A DNA stretch of 64,000 bases from Runella sp. CRIBMP. Its GTDB lineage: Bacteria > Bacteroidota > Bacteroidia > Cytophagales > Spirosomataceae. The stretch covers positions 186,001 through 250,000 of the forward strand of contig NZ_JAAAKZ010000006.1 in assembly GCF_009905605.1 (NCBI RefSeq), read 5' to 3'. Made by a program: the position numbers and the translations under genes. Under the pieces are notes generated by a model. That model did not search any database. It worked only from the letters and a program-made list of their open reading frames with translations, and was not told where the DNA came from. Each line of letters begins with the position of its first letter. The stretch's first letter is position 1. Shown here one piece after another: positions 25,687 to 34,202 of the stretch.

Positions 25687-27012
25687 ATGTCCCAAAATGA
25701 AAATTTGCATCGTTCACTTACCCCTACTTTACTTTGGGGGTTAGGTGTAGGTTACGTTATTTCTGGAATGTATTTCGGGTGGAACTTTGGACTAGAGAAA
25801 GGGGGTACCTTAGGAATGGCCATAGCCACGGTATTGTCGGTCATTATGTACGTTTGTTTTACGTTAGGATACGCCGAACTATCGTGTGCTATACCTAAAG
25901 CGGGCGGTGTGTTTGATTACGCCACGCGGGCTTTAGGACGGGATTGGGGGTTTATGGCGGGTATTGCCCAAGTGTTTGAATTTGTATTGGCGCCGCCCGC
26001 GATTTCGGTGGGTATCGGGGCTCACATTAATTTGTTCTTTCCTGAATTGCCCCCAACCTACGCGGCGTTGGGTGCGTATATGCTCTTTACGTTACTGAAT
26101 GTCGTGGGAGTTCAGTTGGCAGCTACGTTTGAGTTGCTGATTACTTTTTTGGCCGTGGCGGGATTAATCTTGTTTGCGGGGGCAACCTACAACCAAATTT
26201 CAATTCAAAATCTTACGGCCAACGCGCTACCCAATGGATGGGCGGGCGTTTGGGCGGCTCTGCCTTTTTCTATCTGGTTTTTTCTGGGCATTGAAGGCCT
26301 AGCCAACGCCGCCGAAGAAAGCCGAAACCCTCAGCGGGATCTCATTCGCGGTTTTGGTTCGGCCATGCTTACGTTGGTGGTGCTGTGCGCCTTTACGTTT
26401 GTTTGCTCCGTTGGCGTAGGGGGGGGGGAAGCCATTGTCTACAAACCAGACGGTACAACGTCTGATTCACCGTTGCCATTGGCTTTGGCGCGTCTCGTGG
26501 GGGAGGCCAATCCGCTGTATTTTGCGGTCATTGTTTTTGGCCTTTTTGGTCTGGTAGCCTCTTTCCATGGATTGTTGATGGCGGCTGGAAGAGCTACTTT
26601 TGAAATGGGACGTATCAGGCATTTTCCGGGCGTACTCGGAAAAGTTCATGCTAAATTTAAAACTCCTACCAATGCCTTGGTGGTCAATATGTTAGTGGGG
26701 ATTTTGATATTGTTTTCAAATACCGCCGCCGAAATCATCATTTTGTCGGTGCTCGGGGCGCTGACCTTGTATTGCTTTGGTTCTATTTCTGTCATCCAGC
26801 TTCGTCGTAAAGAGCCTGCTCTAAAGCGTCCTTTTTTGTCGCCTGCTTACCCTTTTGTTCCGCTTTGTGCCCTGATTCTCGCGGGAGTAGCATTGGTGGC
26901 GGTGGCAGTTTCCAACCCGTTGCTTACGGGTTATTACATTGGAGCGCTGGTGGTGGCGTTTGTGCTTTACAAAGTATTTAATCGAAATGAAGAGACCGAA
27001 ACCCAAAAGTAA
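25687..27012 (+). CDS. eat: Ethanolamine permease (APC superfamily)
   Basis: 441 residues and about 12 membrane spans. The N-terminal LTPTLLWGLGVGYVISGMYFGWNFGL, then GYAELSCAIPKAGGVFDYATRALG and FVLAPPAISVGIGAHINLFFP, is the characteristic pattern of Eat-type ethanolamine permeases; GIEGLANAAEESRNPQRDLIRG and MAAGRATFEMGRIRHFP are further family blocks. It probably imports ethanolamine as carbon or nitrogen source. No ethanolamine ammonia-lyase (eutBC) is present in the window, so the catabolic partner lies elsewhere, or the substrate differs. Single gene ending in a hairpin. Confidence 0.85.
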   Translation: MSQNENLHRSLTPTLLWGLGVGYVISGMYFGWNFGLEKGGTLGMAIATVLSVIMYVCFTLGYAELSCAIPKAGGVFDYATRALGRDWGFMAGIAQVFEFVLAPPAISVGIGAHINLFFPELPPTYAALGAYMLFTLLNVVGVQLAATFELLITFLAVAGLILFAGATYNQISIQNLTANALPNGWAGVWAALPFSIWFFLGIEGLANAAEESRNPQRDLIRGFGSAMLTLVVLCAFTFVCSVGVGGGEAIVYKPDGTTSDSPLPLALARLVGEANPLYFAVIVFGLFGLVASFHGLLMAAGRATFEMGRIRHFPGVLGKVHAKFKTPTNALVVNMLVGILILFSNTAAEIIILSVLGALTLYCFGSISVIQLRRKEPALKRPFLSPAYPFVPLCALILAGVALVAVAVSNPLLTGYYIGALVVAFVLYKVFNRNEETETQK

Positions 27013-27039
27013 CCGCCTCGCTGAGGAGACAGTTACTTT
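27006..27039 (+). terminator. Terminator after the permease gene
   Basis: AAAGTAAC pairs with GTTACTTT around an inner CCTC/GAGG helix, overlapping the stop codon; it is followed after a few bases by TTTTT. Confidence 0.6.
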
Positions 27040-27057
27040 CGGTTTTTCCAACTTTCG

Positions 27058-27363
27058 TTAAGCAGGAATCTCTTTGGATGTCAACTCACTTACCCGCTTG
27101 GCCCATGAGGTATAGGCACGCAGGATCTTGTTGAGTTTCCGCCGGGTTCCTGCTTTTTTTATATCAAGTTCTACGTTCGAAAGTTGCTTTTCATACACAA
27201 GTTGATTGTCGTCGCGATAAATGCGGACAATGCTAAACGGCTGTGTCTCCGTTCCGTTTTCAATTACCCAAAAGTAGGTGTGTTGAGAGGTTTTCTTGGC
27301 ATGGGTGCTCGTCAGGCTGAGGGCACCTACCAGAAGGGCAATGGATACTGTTTTGATGTTCAT
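27058..27363 (-). CDS. Small secreted protein, unknown function
   Basis: 101 residues with a signal peptide (MNIKTVSIALLVGALSLTSTHA). The mature part is basic: TYFWVIENGTETQPFSIVRIYRDDNQLVYEKQL, then a helical RRKLNKILRAYTSWAKRV. No family recognised. It is the kind of short exported protein common in Cytophagales. Leftward and convergent with the permease gene, with an isolated promoter region of about 160 bp upstream. Confidence 0.7.
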   Translation of the reverse strand: MNIKTVSIALLVGALSLTSTHAKKTSQHTYFWVIENGTETQPFSIVRIYRDDNQLVYEKQLSNVELDIKKAGTRRKLNKILRAYTSWAKRVSELTSKEIPA

Positions 27364-27527
27364 AGCTGTAAAATAATCAATAAATGAAATGTGTTGGCTG
27401 TTGTAATTTCGGCGGTTGGCCGAATTGCGAAGTGAAGTTCAAGATATAAAAGGATTTCGTCAATACCATTTGGCATGAATTGCTATCATTTGGTTCTAAA
27501 ATGACTTAAATCAATCCCCAACAGAAA

Positions 27528-28328
27528 TCAATAATAGCTAAAAAGCAGTTTTTCGGTCCCACCGATTACCCTTTTGATTGGCCAACCCTTGTCGTTGTAT
27601 TCATAGGCATTGGTAATGAGGTAGGAGTACCAGCCCCCTTTTACAATAATTTCTTGGGGGTTGTTGCGATGCATGATTACATGTGGGAGAAGCGGGTATT
27701 TCATCATCTGTTCGACGTAGGGCTTATCGTCGTATTTACGATACAGCACGGTTTGATAAACCGTCCAATCTTCGGGTGTTTTCCCCGGGCTATAACTGGT
27801 TTCCTGAGTTAGGTTGCCTTGAGCGTCATAAACGTAGACATACTTCAGTGTTTCGGGTTCTTGGTCGTTGGGCTGGGCAACTTTTCGGGTTTTTTCTACG
27901 AGTTGTCCGTCGGGATTAAATGTAAACGCAGTCGTTCTTGTGAGAATTTTATTGGAATACTCCTCGGTTTTGACGAGCGAAGTTTTGTCGTAAAAATAGT
28001 TAGTTTCTCTAACGGTGCCAGATTCTTCCTGCCCCAAGACTTTCACTAGTCTGCCGCTAGAATTGTACGTTAGTGTGTAGTAAGTGCTAAACTCGTCTTC
28101 GCTTTGATAATTATTGATAATGTTGATTCGATTGACGAAATCTTTTGAATCATAAAAAAATTCGTGCTTTCGATTGAAGGCAACAACATTGTTTAGTTTG
28201 GGGAGTTTCTGGACTGGCAGCGGTTCTTCGAATAGGTTCGGCCGATTGCAGCCGTGCATACAAAATAATATCCAAAAAAACAAAAGCCCTCTTAGGGCTC
28301 TTAAGTAGGTGTATTGAGATGTTTCCAT
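27528..28328 (-). CDS. YD-repeat-like lipoprotein
   Basis: 266 residues from METSQYTYLRALRGLLFFW, a lipoprotein signal with lipobox MHGC. The frame extends 13 codons upstream, but those do not improve the signal. The body has short repeats of YNSSGRLVKV, FNPDGQLVEKTRK, YDAQGNLTQETSY and YNDKGWPIKRV, the Y-D/N-x-x-G-x-L pattern of RHS/YD-type and DUF4595-type repeats, which form beta-hairpin stacks. Probably a surface or periplasmic binding module. Function unknown. Transcribed alone. Confidence 0.75.
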   Translation of the reverse strand: METSQYTYLRALRGLLFFWILFCMHGCNRPNLFEEPLPVQKLPKLNNVVAFNRKHEFFYDSKDFVNRINIINNYQSEDEFSTYYTLTYNSSGRLVKVLGQEESGTVRETNYFYDKTSLVKTEEYSNKILTRTTAFTFNPDGQLVEKTRKVAQPNDQEPETLKYVYVYDAQGNLTQETSYSPGKTPEDWTVYQTVLYRKYDDKPYVEQMMKYPLLPHVIMHRNNPQEIIVKGGWYSYLITNAYEYNDKGWPIKRVIGGTEKLLFSYY

Positions 28329-28583
28329 TTTTAATGGGTAATAAGTGGCTGTATAATTTGGAATCAAATGTCTTAAATTGACATAAGGGGGCTAAGTGAA
28401 AAAACGATGAGTTGATTATTAAGTGAGATGAAATGCCGAAATGTAGGTCTGAATGGGATAGATTTATGATAGAAATCAGGAAAATTTTCGCTTTCAAAAA
28501 AGTAAACTTGAAATAGTTATAGTATTACTTTAAAGAGTTTAAAAAGGCTAGAATATTGTTGTTTTTTTAATAAAATTTTAATA
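28329..28583. other. AT-rich intergenic region, no gene seen
   Basis: Between the YD-repeat lipoprotein and the small RNA element copy 1. Very AT-rich, no frame of note, no clear hairpin with a T-run; probably holds the lipoprotein promoter, but no exact TAnnTTTG was found on the minus strand. Confidence 0.5.
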
Positions 28584-28612
28584 TTTGATTAATGGATATT
28601 TAAGTATTATTG
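28584..28612 (+). promoter_or_regulatory. Possible promoter of small RNA copy 1
   Basis: TTTG-N17-TATTATTG, one mismatch from the -7 box. A start near 28618 would begin just before a perfect 10-bp hairpin (AATTCAATTC with GAATTGAATT, 28619-28649). Confidence 0.4.
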
Positions 28613-28617
28613 CAACA

Positions 28618-28712
28618 TAATTCAATTCCAGCTCAAACTGAATTGAATTTATAGAAATGGTGTGGATAACGTCGGAAAGCTGTTCGAAATTTCGGGCAGC
28701 TTTTTGTTTTTT
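28618..28712 (+). ncRNA. Candidate small RNA or xerD leader, copy 1 of a two-copy element
   Basis: A conserved block ATGGTGTGGATA, two variable bases, then GTCGGAAAGCTGTTCGA leads into an intrinsic terminator (AAAGCTGTTCGA with TTTCGGGCAGCTTT, followed by T5-G-T6). The same block and terminator occur on the minus strand at 35857-35912. Between copies the stem differs at one base (G or A opposite T), which keeps pairing. In this copy a 10-bp AT-rich hairpin precedes the block. It ends 95 bp before xerD and could be a stand-alone RNA or an attenuator-like leader of xerD. Confidence 0.5.
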
Positions 28713-28807
28713 AACTAAGGGCATTTTTTAAACCCAATAGATAGTAAATTCGAGGGTTTTAACGGAGACTTTATATCTAACGCCCAAGACTTGTGCTGCA
28801 ATCTAAC

Positions 28808-29701
28808 ATGTGGGATTCTTACCTCAAACATTTTAAGGACTACCTGATGCTCGAACGGGGCTTGGCCGATAACTCAGTGGAAGCATACGTCCGGGACGCT
28901 ACCAAATTGTCGGAATACATGGATTTGTTGGGAGGTAAAGACCTGACAGAAATGACAGAATTGGATATTCTGGGCTTCTTGGGGTATCTGCACGATTTGG
29001 GATTAGTGGCCTATTCTCAGGCACGGATGCTTTCGGGTATCAAGGCATTTTTCAATTATTTGGTGCTAGAAAATGTATTAAAGGTCGACCCCACCCAGTT
29101 GATTGAGTCGCCGCATTTGTCTCGTAGCCTTCCTGATGTACTTACCTATCCCGAAATTATTCAGATTCTAGAGGCCAACGACGTTTCTACGGCCGAAGGA
29201 GCCCGCAACCGTGCCATGTTGGAGGTTTTGTACAGCTCAGGGTTACGGGTTTCCGAACTGGTCAATTTACAGATTACCAATTGTTACTTTGATGCAGGTT
29301 TTATGCGGGTGATTGGCAAAGGAAGCAAAACGCGACTCGTGCCCATTGGCAGTGATGCCATCAAGTATACTTTATTGTATATTGAGCACATCCGTAGTTT
29401 GGTGGAAGTGCAAAAAGGCCATGAGGATTATGTGTTTTTAAACCGTCGCGGAAAGCAATTGACGCGCGTTATGATATTCCTGATTATCAAGAATTTAGTG
29501 GAGGAGGTAGGGCTAAAGAAAACCGTAAGCCCGCACACCTTTCGTCATTCTTTTGCCACGCACCTGATTGAAGGCGGGGCGGATTTGCGGGCGGTGCAGG
29601 AGATGTTGGGGCACGAATCCATTACAACGACCGAGATTTATACGCACCTAGACCGTGAATACCTGCGAGAAGTGGTCACTAAATACCACCCAAGGGCCTA
29701 A
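28808..29701 (+). CDS. xerD: Tyrosine site-specific recombinase XerD
   Basis: Resolves chromosome dimers at dif with XerC. 297 residues from MWDSYLKHFKDYLMLERGLADNSVEAY; a GTG five codons upstream is possible. The N-terminal SAM-like core-binding domain covers about 1-100. The catalytic set is present: Arg147 in SSGLRVSEL, Lys in GKGSKTRLVPIG, HTFRHSFATHL, GH in EMLGHESITTTEIYTH, and Tyr278. Spacing and length match XerD/XerC rather than a phage integrase. It stands alone, with the small RNA element in its upstream region. Confidence 0.93.
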   Translation: MWDSYLKHFKDYLMLERGLADNSVEAYVRDATKLSEYMDLLGGKDLTEMTELDILGFLGYLHDLGLVAYSQARMLSGIKAFFNYLVLENVLKVDPTQLIESPHLSRSLPDVLTYPEIIQILEANDVSTAEGARNRAMLEVLYSSGLRVSELVNLQITNCYFDAGFMRVIGKGSKTRLVPIGSDAIKYTLLYIEHIRSLVEVQKGHEDYVFLNRRGKQLTRVMIFLIIKNLVEEVGLKKTVSPHTFRHSFATHLIEGGADLRAVQEMLGHESITTTEIYTHLDREYLREVVTKYHPRA

Positions 29702-29710
29702 AAAAAAGTC

Positions 29711-29750
29711 GCGAAGGTCAGTGACCCTCGCGATCTTCGCCTTTATTTTA
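29711..29750 (+). terminator. Terminator after xerD
   Basis: GCGAAG pairs with CTTCGC, enclosing a GGTCA/TGACC helix; followed by CTTTATTTTA. Alternative pairing of TCGCGA with TCGCGA is possible. Confidence 0.5.
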
Positions 29751-29794
29751 CCCCATATTCAAATCATCGCTGAAGCAGCGTGATTCAGATTCTT

Positions 29795-30334
29795 CTATGC
29801 AGTATCACTGGTGGTTTTTTCCCCTACAAAATAGTGCTCAGAATGTTTGAAGAGCAGATTGAAGGATGTCATAGAACCGTATATTTTGGTGATATACTGC
29901 TGTATATTTACTTTTTCTTCGTCGTTTAGATTGCTGGCATTCACGCGTTGTTCGAGCACCCTGAGGCGGTCCCGAATCATTACAATTTTGTGAAAAAAGC
30001 TATCAATTGTCATTTCTTTGGACGCCAAGTCGTGTCGCCCAGGTTTTAAAATAATTTTTCCGCCCTTCCATTTGTCGCCGAGTGGCACAGTTTCGGTGGC
30101 GTCCATCCACTTTTGGAGTACTTTGTTTAATGTTTGCTCAACATCAAACAGGCTCACTAAATCGGTGTCTAATTCAACGGCCTCGATTATTTCCAGCGGT
30201 GCATTTATTTTAATAACTTTGGCTCCGTGCTGCAGGAATGTAATGGTATAACCGTTGGATTTTACATTAATTACTACCCCTTCTCCAAATTCGGCATCAC
30301 GAACTCGTGAACCAATGCCTAGTATAATATCCAT
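29795..30334 (-). CDS. Conserved protein with Tudor-like N-terminus
   Basis: 179 residues. The first 55 (ILGIGSRVRDAEFGEGVVINVKSNGYTITFLQHGAKVIKI) match the G-x-x-V-x-x-x-x-F-G-x-G-V pattern of the small Tudor/SH3-like domain found at the C-terminus of UvrD/PcrA helicases, where it contacts RNA polymerase. The rest is alpha-helical (SFFHKIVMIRDRLRVLEQRV, NLNDEEKVNIQQYITKIYGSM) with no known motif. A role with transcription or nucleic acid is only a guess from the N-terminal domain. Leftward single gene. Confidence 0.7.
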   Translation of the reverse strand: MDIILGIGSRVRDAEFGEGVVINVKSNGYTITFLQHGAKVIKINAPLEIIEAVELDTDLVSLFDVEQTLNKVLQKWMDATETVPLGDKWKGGKIILKPGRHDLASKEMTIDSFFHKIVMIRDRLRVLEQRVNASNLNDEEKVNIQQYITKIYGSMTSFNLLFKHSEHYFVGEKTTSDTA

Positions 30335-30498
30335 GCGTTTAAATATACTTATGAGTTATAGTAGTCATGTTATCAAACTTTGTGCCATAATTTATTTATT
30401 TTATAATAAAAACATAAAATAGTTGTAAAAGGCTGATTTTTAGGCTCAATATTTGGCTTTTTGCCTTAATATTTAGGTGTATTACATTCATAAACGAC

Positions 30499-31671
30499 AT
30501 GTTGAAAAATAACACTTCATCTCTTTTTTCTCTCCCTGAAGGCATACATTTCATCAATTGTGCCACTCTTGGCCCTTTTTCAAAAGCCGTTGAACAAGCG
30601 GGGATTGATGCCATTCAACAGTTCAGCCCGTCGATTCACCAAATCCGCCCTGATGATTTTTTTGAGCGAGCATGGGTTGTTCGGGAATTATTTGACCAAC
30701 TGATAAACAGCCAAGATAAAGAGCGCATTGCGATTATTCCGTCGGTTTCGTATGCAATGGCGGTGGTGGCACGCAACCTATTCCGTAAGCCGGGGCTGCG
30801 GGCTGGTCAACATATTCTATTGTTGGGCGATGAGTTCCCCAGCGATGTGTACGCTTGGTCGCGGGTTTGTAAAGAGTTGTCTTTAACGATTGTGACCGTG
30901 CCGATGCCAGATTCCGAAGCCGTGGGGCAAGAGTGGAATGCACGTATTCTGGAGGCCATCAATGACGATACGGCCTTGGTGGTAATGCCGCACGTGCATT
31001 GGCAATACGGGATTAAGTTCGAAATCGAAAAAATTGCCGAGCGTGCAAGGGCGGTCAATGCCCTCGTTGCTATTGACGGTACGCAGTCGGTGAGTGCCCT
31101 TGATTTTGATGTTCAGAAAGTAAAACCCGATATGCTAGTCTGCGCCGCTTATAAATGGCTGATGGGGCCTTATGGAATGGGGCTGGCGTATTTCGGCGAA
31201 TTTTTTGACGGAGGAATTCCCCTCGAAGAGTCTTGGATGGCCCGCCAAGAGAGCAATTTGTTTTATAAACTCACGGAATACCAAGAAAACTACCGCCCCA
31301 AAGCGTATCGGTACAACGTAGGAGAGCATTCACATTTTATTCAAATGCCAATGCTGGAAGTGGCACTGCGCGAAAAATTAGCTTGGGGCTGTGAATCGAT
31401 ACAGGCGCATTGCCAATCACTTTGGCAGCAACCCGTCCAAAAGCTAGCCAGCCTTGGCGTGCGGTTTGAGCCTGAAGCGGAGCGGGCGCATCATTTGGTC
31501 GGAATCAGGCTACCCGCTTCGACGGATGTTATGAAAGTACAGCAGGCATTGGAAGCACGAAAAGTAATTGTAGCGGCGCGTGGGCAGGGCATTAGGGTGT
31601 CGCCGCATTTGTACAATACCGCCGCCGACATGAATGCCTTGGTAGAAGCGTTGACCAATGTATTGACCTAG
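30499..31671 (+). CDS. Class V aminotransferase-fold PLP enzyme
   Basis: 390 residues. The PLP lysine is in VKPDMLVCAAYKWLMGPYG, with the Asp of ALVAIDGTQSVSA upstream and VMPHVHWQYGIKFEIEKIAE in the cofactor region, as in cysteine desulfurase/isopenicillin-epimerase-like members. The N-terminal FINCATLGPFSKAVEQAG is the usual substrate-loop start. No catalytic Cys of a SufS/IscS type is obvious, so the reaction is unknown. Its stop codon overlaps by 4 bp the 3' end of the convergent small membrane protein gene. Confidence 0.85.
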   Translation: MLKNNTSSLFSLPEGIHFINCATLGPFSKAVEQAGIDAIQQFSPSIHQIRPDDFFERAWVVRELFDQLINSQDKERIAIIPSVSYAMAVVARNLFRKPGLRAGQHILLLGDEFPSDVYAWSRVCKELSLTIVTVPMPDSEAVGQEWNARILEAINDDTALVVMPHVHWQYGIKFEIEKIAERARAVNALVAIDGTQSVSALDFDVQKVKPDMLVCAAYKWLMGPYGMGLAYFGEFFDGGIPLEESWMARQESNLFYKLTEYQENYRPKAYRYNVGEHSHFIQMPMLEVALREKLAWGCESIQAHCQSLWQQPVQKLASLGVRFEPEAERAHHLVGIRLPASTDVMKVQQALEARKVIVAARGQGIRVSPHLYNTAADMNALVEALTNVLT

Positions 31672-31850
31672 CGACGAGTGGTATCTACCGCAATGGAGTC
31701 ACTGGGCGCGGCTACGTCAAACGCCCGGATAATCTGTTTTTTCTTGTTCCACGGTGCCGTGGTGCGTCTTGCCATGTCGATGGCAAAGAAAGCCACAATG
31801 GCTACAAAAACTACGCTGACGATAATAAATATCTTACGATTTCGGTTCAT
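31668..31850 (-). CDS. 60-residue single-span membrane protein
   Basis: MNRNRKIFIIVSVVFVAIVAFFAIDMARRTT: a basic N-terminus and one membrane helix (about 7-26), then a hydrophilic tail that ends SDSIAVDTTRR. Starts 37 bp after sixA on the same strand, so probably co-transcribed. Short, but the membrane-anchor design and conserved-looking tail argue for a real gene. No known family. Confidence 0.65.
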   Translation of the reverse strand: MNRNRKIFIIVSVVFVAIVAFFAIDMARRTTAPWNKKKQIIRAFDVAAPSDSIAVDTTRR

Positions 31851-31887
31851 TGGGGAGTGGCCAAAGGCAAAAGTGAAAACAGGCGTT

Positions 31888-32388
31888 CTATTGTTTTAAG
31901 TGTTTTGGCGCGTCGTAGCTGATGAATTTTCCTGTTCTGGAAGAAATTTCTTCCCAATCTAAATTGGTAAATTCTACGGTGACAACCGAGCCTTTTGACA
32001 TGGAGCCGATGTCATAATTGGTAAGGTATTCGGCAAAGTAAGTGATGTCGGGGTTATGGCCAAACACCATCAGGTGTCGACATTTTTCTGGAGCGGTATT
32101 GACGGCAGCAAGGTAGGCTTTAGGGCCGTTGTCGTATAGGTCGCGGGTGGTTTTGATGGCTTCATATTCGTAATGCAGCTGTTCGGCCATGATGCGGGCC
32201 GTCTGAAATGCCCTAGCCGCCGAACTGCTCACCAACAAGTCGGGTTTTAGGCCTTTGTCGGCCAGAAACTTCCCCATGCGGGCAGCGTCAATGGTGCCCG
32301 ATGAAGTAAGCTCGCGGTCGAAATCCCCGAAGAATGAAGAACTATCTTCCGCTTTGGCGTGGCGGACTATGTACAGATAACGTTTCAT
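31888..32388 (-). CDS. sixA: SixA-type histidine phosphatase
   Basis: 166 residues from MKRYLYIVRHAKAEDSSSF. The RHA motif at 9-11 carries the catalytic His; the second His is in HLMVFGHNPDITYFAEYL, and the Arg pair is in FDRELTSSG and SSSAARAFQTA. SixA removes phosphate from histidine phosphotransfer domains. An ATG three codons upstream is open, but the minus-strand -7 box ends only 6 nt before it, so the later ATG is preferred. Divergent from the GT-C-like membrane gene with promoters only a few bases apart. Confidence 0.88.
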   Translation of the reverse strand: MKRYLYIVRHAKAEDSSSFFGDFDRELTSSGTIDAARMGKFLADKGLKPDLLVSSSAARAFQTARIMAEQLHYEYEAIKTTRDLYDNGPKAYLAAVNTAPEKCRHLMVFGHNPDITYFAEYLTNYDIGSMSKGSVVTVEFTNLDWEEISSRTGKFISYDAPKHLKQ

Positions 32389-32402
32389 AGAAGTCATTTT
32401 TG

Positions 32403-32421
32403 CAAAAATAAGCTATCTTTG
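32403..32421. promoter_or_regulatory. Back-to-back divergent promoter boxes
   Basis: Minus-strand TATTTTTG (32403-32410, for sixA) and plus-strand TATCTTTG (32414-32421, for the membrane protein) are exact -7 boxes three bases apart. Both polymerases could not bind at once. Confidence 0.55.
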
Positions 32422-32444
32422 CGGGCTCGCCAAGTGTCGTACGC

Positions 32445-34151
32445 ATGAAAATTTTAAATGTCTTTGCTGCTTTCACAGTACTTATTATTGCCTTCTTATT
32501 TTATCGTTTTGTGGGCCAAAATGCGGTAAATGTCCCTTATTTTGATGATTATGCGTATTTAGAATACATCATTAAGTTTATCAATGCTCCCAATGCCCTG
32601 CATTTTATGCAAGAATTGGAGTACAAACACAACGGACACGGTGTGATTACGGCCAAATTGGTGTTTTGGCTGGATTATTTACTGACGGGAGAAGCCAACT
32701 ATCGGACGCTAATTTTGGCGGGAAGCGGCTTGGTCATTGGCCTGTTTGCGTATTTTTGGAAGATACTATCGATCAACCGTTTGCCATTTTGGTATGCATT
32801 GCCAGTGGCCCTGTTTTTGTTTACGCCAGCGTATCATGAGAACATCTTTTGGGCGGCGGCACTGTGGCAATATACTGCTTCATTTGCCATTGGATTATTG
32901 ACCTATTTTTTATTGTCGAAAAAAAACAATTGGGCGTTTACGGGGGCCATTATTGGAGGATATTTATTGACCTATACCAACGGAAATGGCCTTTTTGGAA
33001 TGTACGTCGGATTGGTCATTCCGCTGCTTCAAACACAGTACAAAAAAGCTACTTTTTGGTTGGCCGCCTGCATCTTAACTACTATTTTGTTTTATTGGTA
33101 TTATCCCTTCGGGTTTGGGTCTTTAGGTCAAGAAAAAAGCCTTAGAAACTCCGCTTTAACCATTGTGTCGTTTTTTGGCTCCTGCGCTTCCTACTTTCGT
33201 GGTCGTCTGCCTGAAGTGGCGGTTTTGGGCGTTGGAATTACGCTTTCATTGATAGGCTTAGCGCTTTGGTTGGCGGTAGAATACGTCAAAAAATTAGTGA
33301 ATAACGCTTCGAAAGGCAAGATTTTATCCGTTTTTACCGATACACCTGCCAATTTATCGCTTTTGGCCTTACTAGCTTGGCTACTCGTTACGGGGTTGGG
33401 CGTAGCAACGGCGCGGGCCGTAGATACCCTCGAAACCCCCGCGCGCTACATGATTTATTCTGTGATGTCGGTAGTGGCACTTTATGTAACGTTTTTGTTG
33501 ATTTTATCCCAAAGAGGTCAAAAAATACTTACGGGGGGAATGACAGTTGTAGGTGCCTTTTTTGCCGTAAGTACTTACATGTTTGCCGCACCTGATGTAA
33601 TTAATTTTCGAAATTCGCTCCTATCCGATGCTTTCTCGCTTCATCAACATCGTCGGGTAACGGGGAAGCTGGAGACTATGACAAACACGGTGGTCAAGCA
33701 ATATTTTGATGAAGCAGTAAAAAAAGGAATCTACGTGATTCCAACCACCGTGCTGAATGAAGTAAACGTAATCAGCGCCGATACATTGACCATGCCCAAT
33801 GTGTCTTTAAGCGTTGACATTGATACTTTACCCGCCTACGGCGGAATTCTCATCAATAAAGTAAGGAATGAACAATTGACAGTCAGTCAAGACAAACCCC
33901 AAAATGCGTTATTTATGGTGCTTAAAAATGATTCTACAACCTACGTGACGGCTGTAAAACAGCGGCCAAACCGAGAACGAAGGTCTTTTTTACGCACAGG
34001 AAACTACTTTAAAGAAGGGTTTGAAGCTTGGATTTACCAAGATAATATCCCTGAAGGAAACTACCAAGTGGGATTTCTCTTCAGCGAACCCCAAAAACCT
34101 CGCCTTGTTTATACTTCTCAACGCCTTATAATTCAGGATTTTCAGAAATAA
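32445..34151 (+). CDS. Polytopic membrane protein, GT-C glycosyltransferase-like
   Basis: 568 residues. About 11 hydrophobic segments occupy residues 1-390, followed by a soluble C-terminal domain of about 180 residues. After the first span, VNVPYFDDYAYLEYIIKF is an acidic DD loop typical of GT-C enzymes (the catalytic aspartates) and KHNGHGVITAKLVFWLDYLL follows. The C-terminal domain is beta-rich (VSLSVDIDTLPAYGGILINKV; YLFSE-type strands) and may be periplasmic. I cannot name a substrate. Single gene just upstream of prfC. Confidence 0.7.
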   Translation: MKILNVFAAFTVLIIAFLFYRFVGQNAVNVPYFDDYAYLEYIIKFINAPNALHFMQELEYKHNGHGVITAKLVFWLDYLLTGEANYRTLILAGSGLVIGLFAYFWKILSINRLPFWYALPVALFLFTPAYHENIFWAAALWQYTASFAIGLLTYFLLSKKNNWAFTGAIIGGYLLTYTNGNGLFGMYVGLVIPLLQTQYKKATFWLAACILTTILFYWYYPFGFGSLGQEKSLRNSALTIVSFFGSCASYFRGRLPEVAVLGVGITLSLIGLALWLAVEYVKKLVNNASKGKILSVFTDTPANLSLLALLAWLLVTGLGVATARAVDTLETPARYMIYSVMSVVALYVTFLLILSQRGQKILTGGMTVVGAFFAVSTYMFAAPDVINFRNSLLSDAFSLHQHRRVTGKLETMTNTVVKQYFDEAVKKGIYVIPTTVLNEVNVISADTLTMPNVSLSVDIDTLPAYGGILINKVRNEQLTVSQDKPQNALFMVLKNDSTTYVTAVKQRPNRERRSFLRTGNYFKEGFEAWIYQDNIPEGNYQVGFLFSEPQKPRLVYTSQRLIIQDFQK

Positions 34152-34156
34152 GCTGT

Positions 34157-34164
34157 TAACTTTG
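34157..34164 (+). promoter_or_regulatory. Promoter -7 box for prfC
   Basis: TAACTTTG, an exact match 6 bp after the previous stop and 39 bp before the prfC ATG. Confidence 0.45.
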
Positions 34165-34202
34165 CAACCTTTTTCGGAAGTCCGATATCCAATAATATTA
34201 CA

